A stretch of DNA of 64,000 bases from NCBI GenBank assembly GCA_009767595.1, contig VSDK01002081.1:1-64000 (forward strand), written 5' to 3'. This stretch comes from Symbiodinium kawagutii (Eukaryota; Sar; Dinophyceae; Suessiales; Symbiodiniaceae). The notes under the pieces are model-generated. The model did not search any database. It was not told the DNA's origin and was given only the letters and a program-made list of their open reading frames with translations. Positions 1 through 11,680 of the stretch are shown in pieces (positions within the stretch are counted from its first letter, which is position 1; each line of letters begins with the position of its first letter). The translations under genes were made by a program, and so were the position numbers.

Positions 1-60
1 GGTGTGGCGGGAAAACAGCTGCGAGGACGCGGCCGACTTGCGGACCTGGGGTCCATTTGA

Positions 61-700
61 GCTTAGAAGAGGCTACCAGTGCTGTATCAGCAATATATTA
101 TTGTATTCTTAAAATGTACATGCATAATATATATATACATATATATATATGTATATATATATATAGAAATATATTGTATTTAAATATATAATTACATATA
201 TTGTATGTATATATGTGTGTGTATGTCATACTGTGCATTTCTGTGCAATGGATCTGCGTGTATGCGTGCGTGCGTACGTGTATCTACTGTATGGGCCACT
301 GAAAAGAAATTCCAACACGTCGAAAACTATGCTAGCAAAAAGAGCTCTGAGTGAGTTGCATGCTGTACAAATATCCGAAGCGCAGCAAGTGTCAAATATG
401 ATATGAGTCACAAGCTATCGCATCAGTTTATCCACAAGGATTCCAACTATGAGTCTTGTAGCAATAATCCCGATAAGCTTATCACAGCAGCTAACCGGCC
501 TCAAACTGCAATCACTTGCATGGTCACAACTATTGAAACCTATCATCAATGCAAAATAGTTCTGTTGAAGATTAGCATTCAATGGCTATGTCATCCAAGA
601 TATTGCCGTTCTCCAACCACGTCATCTAATCATTATCCAAGCATATCATCGATGATAGAAATATCATCTGAGACCCACAATCTTGCACATTAAATAGTTA
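61..700. other. AT-rich non-coding spacer with (TA)n
   Basis: AT-rich sequence with a dinucleotide (TA/ATAT)n stretch at about 122-170 followed by TATG/TGTG-type low complexity to about 230. The short open frames here have no compositional sign of coding. The first 60 bases are GC-richer and could be the edge of an exon cut by the window boundary, but nothing can be assigned. Confidence 0.5.
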
Positions 701-771
701 TTTCCCTGGTGGTTTCAACCAACCAATATCAACCAACATTGGTTTCAACATTGGTTTCAACCAGGCGGTGG

Positions 772-948
772 AAACGCCAAGGTGCACGTTGGTTCGCAAA
801 GCAAAGCCCTGCCAGGAGCAGATCACTGGAAGACAGTTGGGCAAAGCTCCTTGGAATGCACCTTCCACCTGGATGCCGCGCAGGATGGACAGATAGCCAG
901 CAACCAAACCGGCCGTGGGCATATCGTGTTTATTTTGCGCATCCAGGT
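772..948 (-). CDS. putative exon, unknown protein
   Basis: A GC-rich island flanked on the left by AACCAACC-type and on the right by TTGGTTGG-type DNA. One minus-strand frame is open through the whole island with mostly G/C third positions; it contains the hydrophobic stretch PTAGLVAGYLSILRG followed by a Cys pair near CLPVICSW. No domain was recognised. A plus-strand frame is also open, so strand choice rests on agreement with neighbouring exons. Partial; exact splice sites were not fixed. Confidence 0.45.
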
Positions 949-1389
949 GTGTAGTTTGACTAAGCATTGGCTAGTTGTGTTGGTTGGATGGTTGGTGGTT
1001 GGCTTGTTATTTTGCTGAATATTGGCTTATTTGGTTTGTTGGTGTGCGTGTGAAGTCAGCAACTGTGCAATATGAATTTAAACATGTGTGCGTGTGCGCT
1101 CATCTGTTCACTTGTTCATGCATTTGCACGCATGTGTTCAACCCCTTTAAGCCTTTGCGAACTGCCTACTGAGTTGTTGACTTCTCCTTGGTCAAGGGTC
1201 GCATGATCACTAAGCACCTCTTTGGCACCACATCAGGTTGTATTTGGACCGAAATTGTTTTTGATTGGCTGATTAAGAGCAGTTTGTCAATTGATAAGCC
1301 AGTTACAGTAACAGCAATTTCCAGTTTACCATCCAGTTTATTGCTACTGATTCTTCCGGTCGTATGGAGGATAAATAATTTTTCAGGGA

Positions 1390-1555
1390 CCTCCATCGCC
1401 CACATAGTTTTCCGAAGTTGGCAGTTCCACTGCTACGCCGATTCGTCACGAAAAATGGGGTACGGCATGGCGTTACTTCCGTCGGGGTAGGTTTGCCGGT
1501 ACCAAGCTGTTGGGGTGCCCCCACGTTTGGTGGTCGTGACCCATGCCCGCAGATC
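1390..1555 (-). CDS. possible exon, low confidence
   Basis: GC-richer island with a minus-strand frame running through CGHGSRPPNVGAP and ending near KLCGRWRSL. Third-position composition is only moderately biased and a second minus frame is partly open, so the frame is uncertain. It lies between the long ACC-rich spacer to its right and AT-rich DNA to its left. Confidence 0.3.
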
Positions 1556-2417
1556 AATTCATTCTCACTGACCATGACTTATCACTTTATCCACTAAATA
1601 TCATGGTTTATCACTTTCCATTACTTTTGGATGACATGATGAACCAGTCATCAAACATTCAATGGCCTTCAACCATAAACAGTGAATGTTTGTGTATTCA
1701 TTTGCACACAGTGGTAGTTCTTACTTACCATGGGCGGTCACGCCAATGACAGTTGATTTTGAACTAAGGACTATATCGTTAACTAGCAACTAACTAATCG
1801 TCAATTGACCAAACATGATTAACCACTTACCACCGCCAACCATCATCATGTTTAGTCAATACCAACCAATAGGGTTAATCAACAATACATGAGTAATTGT
1901 TTTGTGCATCATTTACAATATCCGCCAATACCAACCACTGCTCGCCGATTCACAATCACCACAAATAGTTGTTACTTACCACTGTGACTGACTAAGGGGT
2001 ACCGTTTCTCATTGACCAAATCTGCCCCTTCATGAAGTTCCACTTATGAGGGCTAATGTTTTCAAAGAACAACGGTCTGACATCATCATAAGCGAGAAGG
2101 GCCCACCAACTATCACCAACCAAGATCATGTGTAAACTACTGTGCGTTGATCAACTACCGTCGGCAATATCAAGCCCTGATTTGTTTCAACCAATACATG
2201 TTGAAACCCTATGGGAAAACTATTCTGCAAGTCAAAAATCAATATGTTTCGTCGATAAACCAAATGCAGGATTTTTAAAGTGCGGTAATATCAAGGTGGG
2301 ATTAATCAACCCCCCCGTTAGTGAACCCCTTCTTCGACCCAAAACTTTGGCGCAATTTAAATCAATTTTCGTGTAGGATTTCCTCCCTCACTAATGTCCA
2401 CCCCCCAAACCCGTCGC

Positions 2418-2493
2418 CAGGCAACACAGGTGAGTTCCGTGGAGGTGCCCACGTATGCCGCGGAGCAGTAGGCCACGCAGACCTCAAAAAGGA
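2418..2493 (-). CDS. putative 76-nt exon, CCP/sushi-like
   Basis: On the minus strand a pyrimidine-rich tract ends in a clean acceptor (CCCACCGCAG) at 2494. The following frame is GC3-rich and reads FEVCVAYCSAAYVGTSTELT then C, i.e. paired Cys with a Y-x-G-T core like the CCP/sushi-like modules in exons at 6.6, 11.4 and 13.5 kb. It ends at an apparent GC donor (CCTG|GCGACG). A membrane-protein extracellular segment is inferred from the pattern only. Immediately to the right is a G-rich tandem array. Confidence 0.5.
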
Positions 2494-2514
2494 CTGCGGT
2501 GGGATGGGGACCGG

Positions 2515-2575
2515 GGTGGTTGGGTGGGGTTAGCTGGGGTTAGGTGGGGTTAGGTGGGGTTAGGTGGGGTTAGGG
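2515..2575 (+). repeat. G-rich 10-bp tandem repeat (GGTGGGGTTA)n
   Basis: About five copies of a 10-bp unit GGTGGGGTTA, one of them altered to TAGCTGGGG. It resembles telomeric repeats in composition but is not the TTTAGGG unit expected for dinoflagellate telomeres. On the minus strand it supplies the C-rich 3' end of the intron in front of the exon at 2418-2493. Confidence 0.8.
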
Positions 2576-2579
2576 TAGT

Positions 2580-4740
2580 GAATCAATGGGAATTTGATGG
2601 TGATTGATAGTGGTTCATGCATGGTTAAATGATGGCTGATGGCTTAAGATGGTGGTATTAATTTTTAGTGATGGTTGAATAGTGGTGGTCAGTAGTGGTC
2701 AATCTTGGCAAGGACTACCGTGGTTTACTGAAGGGTTGACGGTTGATTACTAGTAAAGTCCATTAACAACTTCCTTGGTTTAACCATGGACCACTGTTCA
2801 CGTAGCTGGTTAATGATGATAGACTATGATGGTCTATAGTGGTCAATAATGATTGTAAACGGTGGAGAGTGAAGTGAATGGCAGTTTAAGTGCGATAATG
2901 ATTTGATGATGGATCATGAATGACTGATGACTGAATTTATAGCGAATAGATGGTCAATGAGTGCTTGATGATAATGGTTCATTGATGGCCACGAACCATT
3001 ACCAGTCATTGACAGGTTGAAAATGTCAAATTGCAGTACAAATCCATTGGCGGTCAACAACGGCTCGTACCGATTGCTGAATAGCAATTAGTATATAACG
3101 ATGAATCCGTGGTCACTGATGGCTAGGAAAGGACAACAGTTGCCAATAATGCCGGTTACATAATATGGGTTGCTCACCATTTACGCTATTGATGAATGGT
3201 TGATGATGGTCAAGAAGTAATATGTAAACCCTGTTCGTTCATGATCATTTCCCCGTTTGAATCATGAACCAATGTTCATTATCTCGTGCTTAGTGCTTGA
3301 TTGATGGTTGATGGTTGATAATTACTGATGATGGTTAATGGTTTAATGTGAACCCTATTCAATGGTCCAGAGTTCATCCTCAACCTGCGCTGGTGCTTGA
3401 TGATTGCTGGGCGAGTTGGCAACCACCAGAAAATTTTGAAAATCTCCAGGTGCAATAGGTAAACCACTTGGAAACTGACCTGGCTGCGCTAAAAATCACC
3501 AAATGCCGGATTCTCAGGGCAACCAGCTCAGCTTATCAGAGAGTAAGAACATTAATCCCTATTGCTCATCACTAATCATAATAATTGCAAACCATTGTAT
3601 AACCACTATTAATCTTTGGATATGAGCAATTTCCAACCAATATTGCTGGTTAGCAACTGGTTGCGTAGCCATTATCACCGGTGATCACCCATAAATGATC
3701 AGCAACAAGTGATCAACCATTGCAAACAATCGTTGACCATGACTACTAACCGCTGTCAACCAACTCACTGGTTAACTCTGATCATTAACCATTGTCAACC
3801 ATGTTTACAACCATTCCTGTTACTTACCATCGTTTAACTATTACTAATCATTACCAACAATCAGCGTTTACAAAGGGCAACCATTGGTTAACCAACCCTT
3901 TCCCCAGCCGTTCTCACCCCATCCTTGACCCTCCACCCTCATCCCAGCCACATCCCCATGCAGGGCTTCCTCCGCGCTAGTGCCCTGGCGATGCCAAGGG
4001 TGAACAAGCGAAGCTACGCCAAATGTGAGGTGTGTTGGTATATGTTTTTATGATGATTGAATATGTATTATTCTGTTCATATAGTTCTATATTCATATGT
4101 TTTGGCTGGTATGTGTAGTGAAAATTAGTCAAATATCTACAGATCCACATACAGATATGTCATTGTATCAGCGTGACATAGCTGGTGGTGTACATTGGTT
4201 TTGGTTATATAGCTTTATTTATAGCTCCAGAGTTTGTTATAGTGTACGTTGATACCAGGATAGCAAGCAGATTTGTGGTGGTTATAATGGTTGATGCAAG
4301 ATCCATAGATAGCCACCCCCATATTTGACGTAAGTCAACAGCTATGTGTGGCAAAAGTAGTGGTGGTTTAATGACAGCTGGATCTCCCACTGTCACATAT
4401 TCATCAACCATTCAGTAAACTCCCACTATCAACCACCAGTATTAGACTTTCTTCTCATTATTAACCGTCATTCTTGACCATTATGTCTCATTGCTCTCAC
4501 TATTAACCATTACAGTATTTACTTTCTGCACTATCAATCTGGACTGTTCTTCTCATTAAGCATCTAATATCAACGATCACTATTCTCAGTGTAAACCACT
4601 CAAAATGACCATTCATCATCATTGATCATGGATGAACCATCCATAAGCACAAACACCCATTCATGATCAACAACTATGAACCCTCCTTAACCATCAATCA
4701 AGCACCAAGTAACTTGACCATCACTTCAACCCCCCTTCAT
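2580..4740. other. long intron or spacer, degenerate TGATGGT/ACCATCA sequence
   Basis: No gene is supported. The left part (2580-3450) is rich in TGATGGTT on the plus strand; the right part (3550-4740) is rich in ACCATCA. The composition therefore flips strand within the interval, so its two ends are complementary. A hairpin-like element lies at 3450-3547. A short GC-rich patch at 3960-4010 could hide a tiny exon but has no clear frame. Confidence 0.6.
3450..3547. repeat. hairpin element, family B (copy 1)
   Basis: Left arm near 3458-3490 (TGGAAACTGACCTGGCTGCG) and right arm near 3520-3547 (GGCAACCAGCTCAGCTTATC) are imperfect inverted repeats. The same left core, CCTGGCTGCGCTAAAAA, and right core, GGCAACCAG followed by a TTA-rich stretch and CAGAG, recur at 47766-47889. 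MITE-like by structure; no coding capacity. Confidence 0.5.
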
Positions 4741-4766
4741 GCCAACGATGTCATGTAAGTGTCTAC

Positions 4767-4822
4767 CAGGATCTGCTGGGTCTCGCAATCAAAGCAGTGG
4801 CCAATCCAATTCACCAACGTCA
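4767..4822 (-). CDS. putative 56-nt exon
   Basis: A short minus-strand frame, acceptor TATTGTAG at 4823-4830, donor CTG|GTAGAC at 4766. It contains NWIGHCFDCETQQIL with two Cys four residues apart. The GC3 bias is clear in so short a stretch and both splice sites are ordinary AG and GT. No domain assigned. Confidence 0.5.
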
Positions 4823-5065
4823 CTACAATAGCCATCATAATTCATGAATGGGAAATGCATAAATGAACATGAAACATTGTAAACCAACTATTGAAAAAAC
4901 TATCAATCATCATCGACCATTGCAAACTCTGACCATTCTGAATCATCGTTGACCATCACCAACCAACATCACTAGCTGACCAATTGATTTAACCTTCACT
5001 CATAAACAACACTATTAGTCACTATTAACCATCACTAACCAACATCATGGCTGATCCACCATGGC

Positions 5066-5198
5066 TGATAGCTACGCATCACCCGTGGTGCATCAGCGCC
5101 ACCGGGCGCCCCCACGCTGCTCCCGGCGCGGCAATCCAAGCGGATGCTCTCGTCGGACCACGTGGCTTCGCAGGGCTGGCGCTCCTCATGGCGCTGGT
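5066..5198 (-). CDS. putative exon, Cys-containing
   Basis: Strong GC-rich island on the minus strand with nearly uniform G/C third positions. It reads RQPCEATWSDESIRLDC then a Gly/Ala-rich stretch. The C-x12-C spacing with W and a charged turn fits half of a CCP/sushi-like module, in keeping with other exons in this half of the window, but this is pattern resemblance only. Left flank is ACCATCA-rich, right flank turns TGATGGTGG-rich. Confidence 0.6.
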
Positions 5199-5297
5199 TT
5201 AGCAGCTAATGATGGTGGATGGCTGGTGGCTAAGATGGGCGACTTCTCGAGCCAGCTTGGTGGATCGTCAAAATGGTTCATATGAAGCATGATAACT

Positions 5298-5330
5298 GGG
5301 GAGTCCCACATTTTGAGAAACCACCATATG
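5298..5330. repeat. solo arm of palindromic family A
   Basis: Right-arm sequence CATTTTGAGAAACCACCATATG, preceded by GGGGAGTCC. No matching left arm nearby, so a half element or a decayed copy of the hairpin family described at 11681-11790. Confidence 0.6.
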
Positions 5331-5924
5331 GGCCATATGGGTTGATAGAGATGCTTCGCAATGGCCCAGAATTTTTGTTCAATAGTCGTCGATTATTATG
5401 GTTCATGGTTGTTTGATGTTTGGTCATTGTGATGGACGATGGTCAATGTGATGGTTTAATAAACGGGTCAATGTTCGTTGACCATTGGCTGTGATGGTGA
5501 CATATATGTATATTTCTACATGCTGGACAGTGACAATGGTAAAATGTGTTTGTTGGTTATACCTATTCCACAATGATTAATTACATAAAATCTACTGATC
5601 TAGAAAGGTGAATCAACCAAAAATTGTGTTTTACAATGGTTAACAGATCAACAACAATGATGTCAATCAACCACAATAACAGCATCATGCTTTGACATTA
5701 TACATGACATAATAACATCCTATCACAATGTCACCACAATGGATACCCCATGATAAGAACAACAATACATCCATGATGTTTAATATCCAGCTGAGGTCAA
5801 CATCCACCAACAATGATGAATCAACATGAACAAACAATATGGCGCGCTGGGTCAGTTCACCACCCAAGGTTGCCACATCATTGCCCATCGTTTGCCCTAG
5901 TGTTGGTGATAATCCCCCAGTAGC

Positions 5925-6060
5925 TGATTAAAGCCTTGACAAATGGCCATGTTTACCAAGAATGGTTCAGAACGGCGTAGATCTTTACTTCGCATCTCTG
6001 AAGCACGCAGCACTGAGGCTGTCCCACAGATGACCCTCCCTAAGGACAATGAAGAGCACG
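5925..6060 (-). CDS. possible exon, low confidence
   Basis: Minus-strand frame open across a modest GC-rich island, reading GRVICGTASVLRASEM and, further on, PFLVNMAICQGFN. Third-position bias is weak. No recognised domain; could be non-coding. Confidence 0.35.
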
Positions 6061-6277
6061 GATGCACGATGTAAGACGCCCAAGAACACACCACGTATGT
6101 TTTGTTGGTTGCAGTTGGTGTACCACAATGGGTGGAAAATATGGTTAAATACTGGTTAGTAAATGTTTAATCTTACTTCATCTTGTTCATCTTCACCAGT
6201 ATCAACCAGTATTTGATTCTAGTAACTGGTGAATACAGCCAATTAGAGATACTGATCCAAAATATCAAGACGCTAGT

Positions 6278-6421
6278 TCTCCAGCAAGGTCTGAGCCTCA
6301 CAACGTAAAAACGCCGCAAATGTGGGTCGGCTACTCGTTGTTGGCTGGAAACTGGGGCCGCATTCCATGCCATTCAGAAGAGGCAAACCAGCAGAAAAAG
6401 TGGCTGCAAGTATCCAACCAG
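6278..6421 (-). CDS. possible exon, unknown protein
   Basis: Minus-strand frame with LPLLNGMECGPSFQPTTSS and then AAFLRCEAQTLLEN. Looks protein-like and lies 100 bases downstream, in the sense direction, of the CCP-like exon at 6526-6690. Boundaries not fixed; another minus frame is also open over part of it. Confidence 0.4.
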
Positions 6422-6525
6422 CGAGCTGTTTGACTCCCCGATACCCCCAAATAATCTGATCCTTGATGAGCCATAAACAGCCATGAACCATACATGATTC
6501 ATGGATTCAGCAGCTATCAACCACC

Positions 6526-6690
6526 AGAACCGGGCAAGCAACTCGAGCGTGCCCGGTGTAGCCCAGGTCGCCCATCTGTGGCGAGCGGCACAAGAAACTG
6601 CTTGGCCCTGGAAAAGGCCACTGTCGAGGCAGCTCATGGTCTGCGAGCTGCCTGATGCTCCATGGGAGCTGGAGAATGGTTACCATGCAG
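6526..6690 (-). CDS. putative exon, CCP/sushi-like
   Basis: GC3-rich minus-strand frame containing SSFLCRSPQMGDLGYTGHAR followed by VACPV. C-x-x-P...GYTG...C is the core of the sushi-like modules common in large dinoflagellate surface proteins. Family knowledge: such modules are usually serial and mediate extracellular binding. The strand and frame agree with exons at 2.4, 11.4 and 13.5 kb. Stop codon in frame about 20 nt after the last Cys, so the donor must precede it. Confidence 0.5.
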
Positions 6691-6729
6691 GTCCAGCACT
6701 TAAATATGACATAGGTTGATCAAATTGTA

Positions 6730-7660
6730 AGATTGATCAAACTAATAATTAGGATTATATATTGATGTCCGTTAATGGTTGATTCTTATCTATCGGTCTT
6801 TACCGGTGTTTAATTTGTGATTGTTTATCATGGAGCAATCACATTACTGTAATCAAATGACAATTGACCTCTCATCCCTAGTCAACGAGAATGTAACGAC
6901 GGGTCGAATCTTTAATGAACGATCATCCACCATCAATCAACCACTCATGAACCATTTTCAAACATGCATTAACCCTTGTGAAACATAATTCACCTTTGTC
7001 AACAAATGACTTATCATGACCAACCATGGATCAACCATTGGTTATCCATGATCAACCAGTAACTAACCGTTCATTAACCACACCTTAACCATCTTCATTT
7101 AACCCACCAACCAATCATCAACCCTAACCATCACGTTTCACCATTACATGAAAACTGCCAACAAAACCATGACTTGATCGTGCGCTTAATCATCAATTAA
7201 CCATTCCGTTACCAATTAAGCATGTTTGACCATGGGAATGCGGCATTGATTAGCCATTTAGTAACCAGTATCATGATCCATGAACTAGATCGACAATTAC
7301 TCATAACCAGTCTATACAAAAGATCATAGTCTATGAAAGATTCACCATCACATCATTAATCATCAGTAGACCACAAATTCGCCGCAATTCACCAAGAGCA
7401 TTGACCACAACATCAATGCTCACCACATGAAAGCCATTCACAAAATCATTATCTTAACCAACATCTGCTCGGTTGTTTCAACCCCTATGAAAAATATGCT
7501 TGTCAACCAACCACCTAACCAAGCAACCAAGCAACCAAGCAACCAAGCAACCAAGAGGCAACCCACCAACCAACCATTTGTTAATACTCAGGGAAATAGA
7601 AAATGTTTCAAACCACCAGCCACTCATTGACCATGTGACGAAGCACAAAACCAACCATGG
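6730..7660. other. intron or spacer, ACCATCA-rich
   Basis: No gene supported. Dense AACCATCA / CAACCA sequence on the plus strand throughout, ending in an (AACCAAGC)n run at about 7505-7560. On the sense (minus) strand this is the TGG-rich 5' part of an intron. Confidence 0.6.
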
Positions 7661-7669
7661 CTTCATACG

Positions 7670-7790
7670 CCGAACCAACGGCTGCGCTCTGCCACTGCGC
7701 CTGAAAAGCCTTGACGACAGGACACCTGTTGCGAAGGGCGCGAGGGCGGTCAAGGGCAGTCACAAGCAGCACGGTGCGGTGTTTCTGTGC
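7670..7790 (-). CDS. possible exon, low confidence
   Basis: GC-rich island with minus-strand candidates in two frames: one reading VSCRQGFSGAVAE, reminiscent of the CCP-like core, the other RCPVVKAFQAQWQSAAVG. A candidate acceptor (CTTCGCAACAG) precedes both. A plus frame is also open. The frame therefore stays unresolved. Confidence 0.35.
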
Positions 7791-8214
7791 ACCGGTGAAG
7801 TGCTGGTGATGGATAGCTTATGATGTTTATGGTCAATGTTGGTTGATGGTCAATGATGTTGGTGATTTATGATGCTTAGAGTTTGATGATGGAGATGTTG
7901 GTTAGAGATGTTGGCTCATGATGGTGAATGACTGGTTGATTGATGGTGATTCATGGCTAGGATGTTGGATACTGACGGTTTATAATTGGTTACTGAGACA
8001 GCGTTCGTCAAAACCATCTATTGAACATCATCAACCACTGATGAACCATGAATCGAGCAACAATAAACAATTAATTGACCATCATTGATCATCATCAACC
8101 AGCTTATTCACCATCACTAACCAGCTTATTCACTATTATTAACCAGCTAATTCAACCAAATGATTCACCATCTTCGAGCACCCATCAACCACTCAGCACC
8201 TCTCAACCCATGGG

Positions 8215-8432
8215 TAACCACCAGCTGCACCACCAGCTGCACCTTCCACGGCCGTGGCCTCGCAGCTCTGCACACGCTGCCCCCCCAGCTGCCCCGTCCA
8301 CGGCCGTGGCCTCGCAGCTCTGCCCGGCTACGGTGGCTTGGCAGTCGGTGACGTCGGCACCGATGCCCAACGGCAAGGAGCCCAGGTCGCATTCCACCCT
8401 GAGGCGCAGGACCACCGGGGCGCGGGCGACTC
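8215..8432 (-). CDS. putative exon with internal 52-bp duplication
   Basis: Strongly GC-rich island. The minus frame reading RVECDLGSLPLGIGADVTDC and then GQSCEATAVDG is GC3-rich. Within it the 26 bases at 8247-8272 recur exactly at 8299-8324 (core CACGGCCGTGGCCTCGCAG), a 52-bp tandem duplication that is not a multiple of three, so the second copy is read in another frame or the exon ends first. Cys-rich, no domain named. Confidence 0.5.
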
Positions 8433-8594
8433 ATCAAAGATGCCCCGGATTTGTCAGAAACTCTTCAACTATTCAATTCATTTTGGGATCAGCATAAAAA
8501 GCACCATATAACCATCATACAACCTTCGTTGAACAATCCTGTAGCAACCTCTTTCAACCATGATGTAACCATTCAATCACTTGGCCAAGGCGCT

Positions 8595-8690
8595 GTTCAC
8601 ACACCGGCAGGATTCCCCGAAGCAACCAGTCCGGGCCACAGAAGAAGAGCCTTGGGTCGATCAGTCAGGTGGCGCCGGGGTTTAACGTTA
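8595..8690 (-). CDS. possible exon, low confidence
   Basis: Small GC-rich island with a minus frame reading DWLLRGILPVCEQRLG. It follows directly on the island at 8215-8432 with only about 130 bases between. Too short and unbiased to be sure. Confidence 0.25.
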
Positions 8691-8719
8691 CAAATTGGTA
8701 GCCCCCGAACGTCATAAGT

Positions 8720-9830
8720 TGGCTTATGACCCCCCTGAAAATTGTTAATAAAGATTAGTGATGATTGTAAGTTGTCCTATGACCCACTTAGGTGAAGTAT
8801 AGCTATATCGACCATACATGATTAGTTATAGTTGGTGGCTGTATAACCGCTATACTAGGGTGACCACAGGTATTTATGACCCACCTAAGTACTGTTACGT
8901 CGACCATTAGCATGGTAGTTACCCTACTTCCAACCTGAGTTACCTAATCGGAGGATACCACACTGTACAGCCATGGGTATGGTTAATGGTTCAAGGGTGG
9001 TCGATCAGCCTATAATCGTTGATTAATCCCTTCTCCCTATTGCTAAAACTCCCCCAAATAAAAAATAGGCGTGGAATTCTGGATTTGTGTTTTTTAAATC
9101 TTTGATTACGTTTTTAATTGTGGCAACTAAAGCAGGAAAACAAATTCATTCCAGAAGGGTCTCTACACCCTAATAACAAAAATCGCCTGACCCTGAAAAC
9201 TTATCATTGGGTTCAATTTTTTAGCAACATTTTTTACATTGAATTTAAAAAGGAATTTGACTGAATTGTGAAATCGTGTTTTTTCTATTTTCATGATTAA
9301 GGTTGTTTAATTGATTATTAGGGGTAAGCTTCGAAATCCAATTTTAGCAATACTTTAGATAGAATTTCAAAAGGAATTTAACTACATTTTGAAATCAAAA
9401 TTTCCATTTTTTTAAACAATTTGATTGATCATTGGGGGTCCCTCTGAGACCCGAATATTGAATACCCTCTATTAAAAACATAGCTCACTGTGCTTCTTAT
9501 TTGTGGGGGTATTTAGTATCAAGGGTGGAGAGGATTAATGAACCTCTTAAGGTCAATAGGTGGTTACAATTACAGTAGTAATGGCTAACGCTTCTGGGTG
9601 GTTAGAACCAGCAAGTATAGCCATTAACCAAGCAATAGTAAGCATTAATAATAGTTAAAAGTAATGGCTTAGAAGCAACGTTCATTGACCATAAATGCTT
9701 CATTGTTTTGTGATAAGTCAGAAGCATAGTGATTACAGGTACCTATTGACCAGCAATAAAGAACCGGGCGTAATCCGTCTTTATCTGTGCTCGTAGATCA
9801 TGCTATTCATTGATATTAGCCATGATTCAA
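8720..9830. other. AT-rich spacer with a diverged ~120-bp tandem duplication
   Basis: No gene supported. Two diverged copies of a roughly 120-bp AT-rich unit lie at about 9222-9345 and 9346-9470, each starting TTTAGCAA and containing AAAAGGAATTT. A second weak repetition, TATGACCCACYTARGT, occurs at about 8780 and 8876. Confidence 0.5.
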
Positions 9831-10889
9831 AGCGGGCTACACTACCATGGTTTGTTGTGTTTGCTCAGAGGACCAGGTTGCTGTTTGTCGGCAAGAAAAA
9901 ACAAGAAGAAAAATGACTGAAGACAGGGGTATTTGATTCTCCTACATCTGATGGCCTGCCTGTCTGGATGAAGTGGGCACAAATGATTTTTTCCCAGGTG
10001 CCCCGAACAGATGCTTACCAAGAAAACATCTGGCAGAGCGCAATCAACAACAGCAAAAAATCACGTGCTGATAGCAACTGCACCACACATCGACGATGAC
10101 CATTTAAGCTACCACTTAATCGATCATGGGATGGTGTCATGGCAAATGTCCAGGTTTCTAGGCCTGTCCCTGGCTGCAGTATATCTTGCAGTTGATCAGC
10201 ATAATTTTCGAGATGTTACACCTGCAATGGTCAAGCGTGGTAACCACCAACAGTGCAGCAACACGGGTGAAAATCTCGCTACTAAAACCTGCTAAATCAT
10301 GCCAAACCCAAGTAACCTTACCCCCCTAGTGCCAAGAGTCGTTTCCAAGCCTTGATACTCCTCAGGGCAACCGATGAAACAAAAACCGCCAGCGGAGACG
10401 TTTTGGCATTCCGTCGTCCTGGGCGTGCGACGTGAAGAACCCTATGCCACTTGGTTCACAGTGCTGATCGATGACATGATACCACGCAACCATCAGCTAA
10501 ACGTTGAGAACACCATGAACTAGCCTTTGACTGCCGATGAACGGCACCATCAACTAGCCAACAACTCACCATTTACTCGCCATTAATTCACCAGTTTCTC
10601 ACCGCTAATTCACCATTACTTGACCATGAACAACAGCCTTCTTCCACCATCAATTCACATGTCGTTGTTCGCAGGTCTTCCCTCAACAGGTGCCTTGGTT
10701 CCCAGGTGCCGCCAGGTCACAGGTAGAAGCTTTCCACCTCCTCAGCAAAGGAACACGCGCGTGTGGTGCAAATCGGCTCGTTGCCTCAGGGCCGGTTGCT
10801 GTGGGAGCTGCTGCGAAGCGCTGCGTTCAGTGACGCAACTCTTGGGTAAAGAACGGCCCAAAACAATGATAAGGAGATAAAGATGACAT

Positions 10890-10965
10890 TGGTTGGTGGA
10901 TTGGTTAGTTGGTTGGTTGATTGGTTGGTGGATTGGTTGGTGGATTGGTTGGTGGATTGGTTCAT
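10890..10965 (+). repeat. 12-bp tandem repeat (TTGGTTGGTGGA)n
   Basis: Five to six copies of a TTGGTTGGTGGA-type unit on the plus strand. It lies directly right of a GC-rich patch (10670-10850) in which no frame or strand could be chosen. Confidence 0.8.
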
Positions 10966-11352
10966 AAGTAATAGCGACAAACAATCAAGGTGATTGATGG
11001 TTAATTGTAGTTGATCAGCCAAGGTGGTTACGTGGCCCGTCAGGGCAGCAGGTTGTAAATGTGAACAGCTTGCTGCTGAAAGCTGAGAAAACAACCAACC
11101 TTATTTTGTCATTCACCAATTGACCACTACTAGTGATGATTAAAGTGAAGATTATTTTGGCCACCAAAGATGGTAAATCAACCATCACTTAGCCTTTAAC
11201 CAAACCATCAGTATCTCTATCAACCCACTACTTAGCCATCAATCAACCTTCAATCAACCTTCAATCAACCATCATTAACGAGGCTATACCACGAGCTGAA
11301 ACACCACAACGGTCCAGCCAACAAGGGCTATCCCCACTGCTGGGTGCGGCGC

Positions 11353-11443
11353 CTTCAAAAACGCCCTCCTGGTTGCAGATGTACTCCGAACTGCCATGCA
11401 GCGGTGGCAGGCACTCCACTGTGCACGAGTCACCTGGGCCAAT
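11353..11443 (-). CDS. putative 91-nt exon, CCP/sushi-like module
   Basis: The clearest module exon of the left half. After an AG acceptor (CAGGGCAG at 11444-11451) the frame reads GDSCTVECLPP, then HGSSEYICNQEGVFEG: C-x3-C, G, Y-x-C, G-x-F-x-G, the order found in CCP/sushi-like repeats. It ends at an apparent GC donor (TTGAAG|GCGCC). The role as an extracellular binding module is inferred from family pattern. The frame stays open to about 11290 (SPCWLDRCG), so a longer exon is possible. Confidence 0.65.
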
Positions 11444-11680
11444 CTGCCCTGGCCGCCTCATGAAGCCCCCACGAATACTGGTTACGAATGGTTACCGGCC
11501 ATCTGACCATTCTCAAGCATCACTTGTTGAATGGGCATTGAAATGTATTGAATACCAATTTAGTACCATCAATCACCACTTGTTGATTCTTAACCGTAAG
11601 CATTGTCACATATCAATCAGCATTATCCAAAACATGCAGATTGAATGGGTTAGTGCTACCATTGTCATCACCATTCTCGC

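Noticed and set aside
2515-2575. True telomere
   Set aside because: Only five units, interstitial, and the unit is not TTTAGGG.
10011-10295. 94-codon plus-strand frame as a gene
   Set aside because: No third-position bias, opposite strand to all supported exons, and no recognised motif.
10670-10850. GC-rich patch as an exon
   Set aside because: Frames are open on both strands, none with convincing composition or splice sites; left unassigned.
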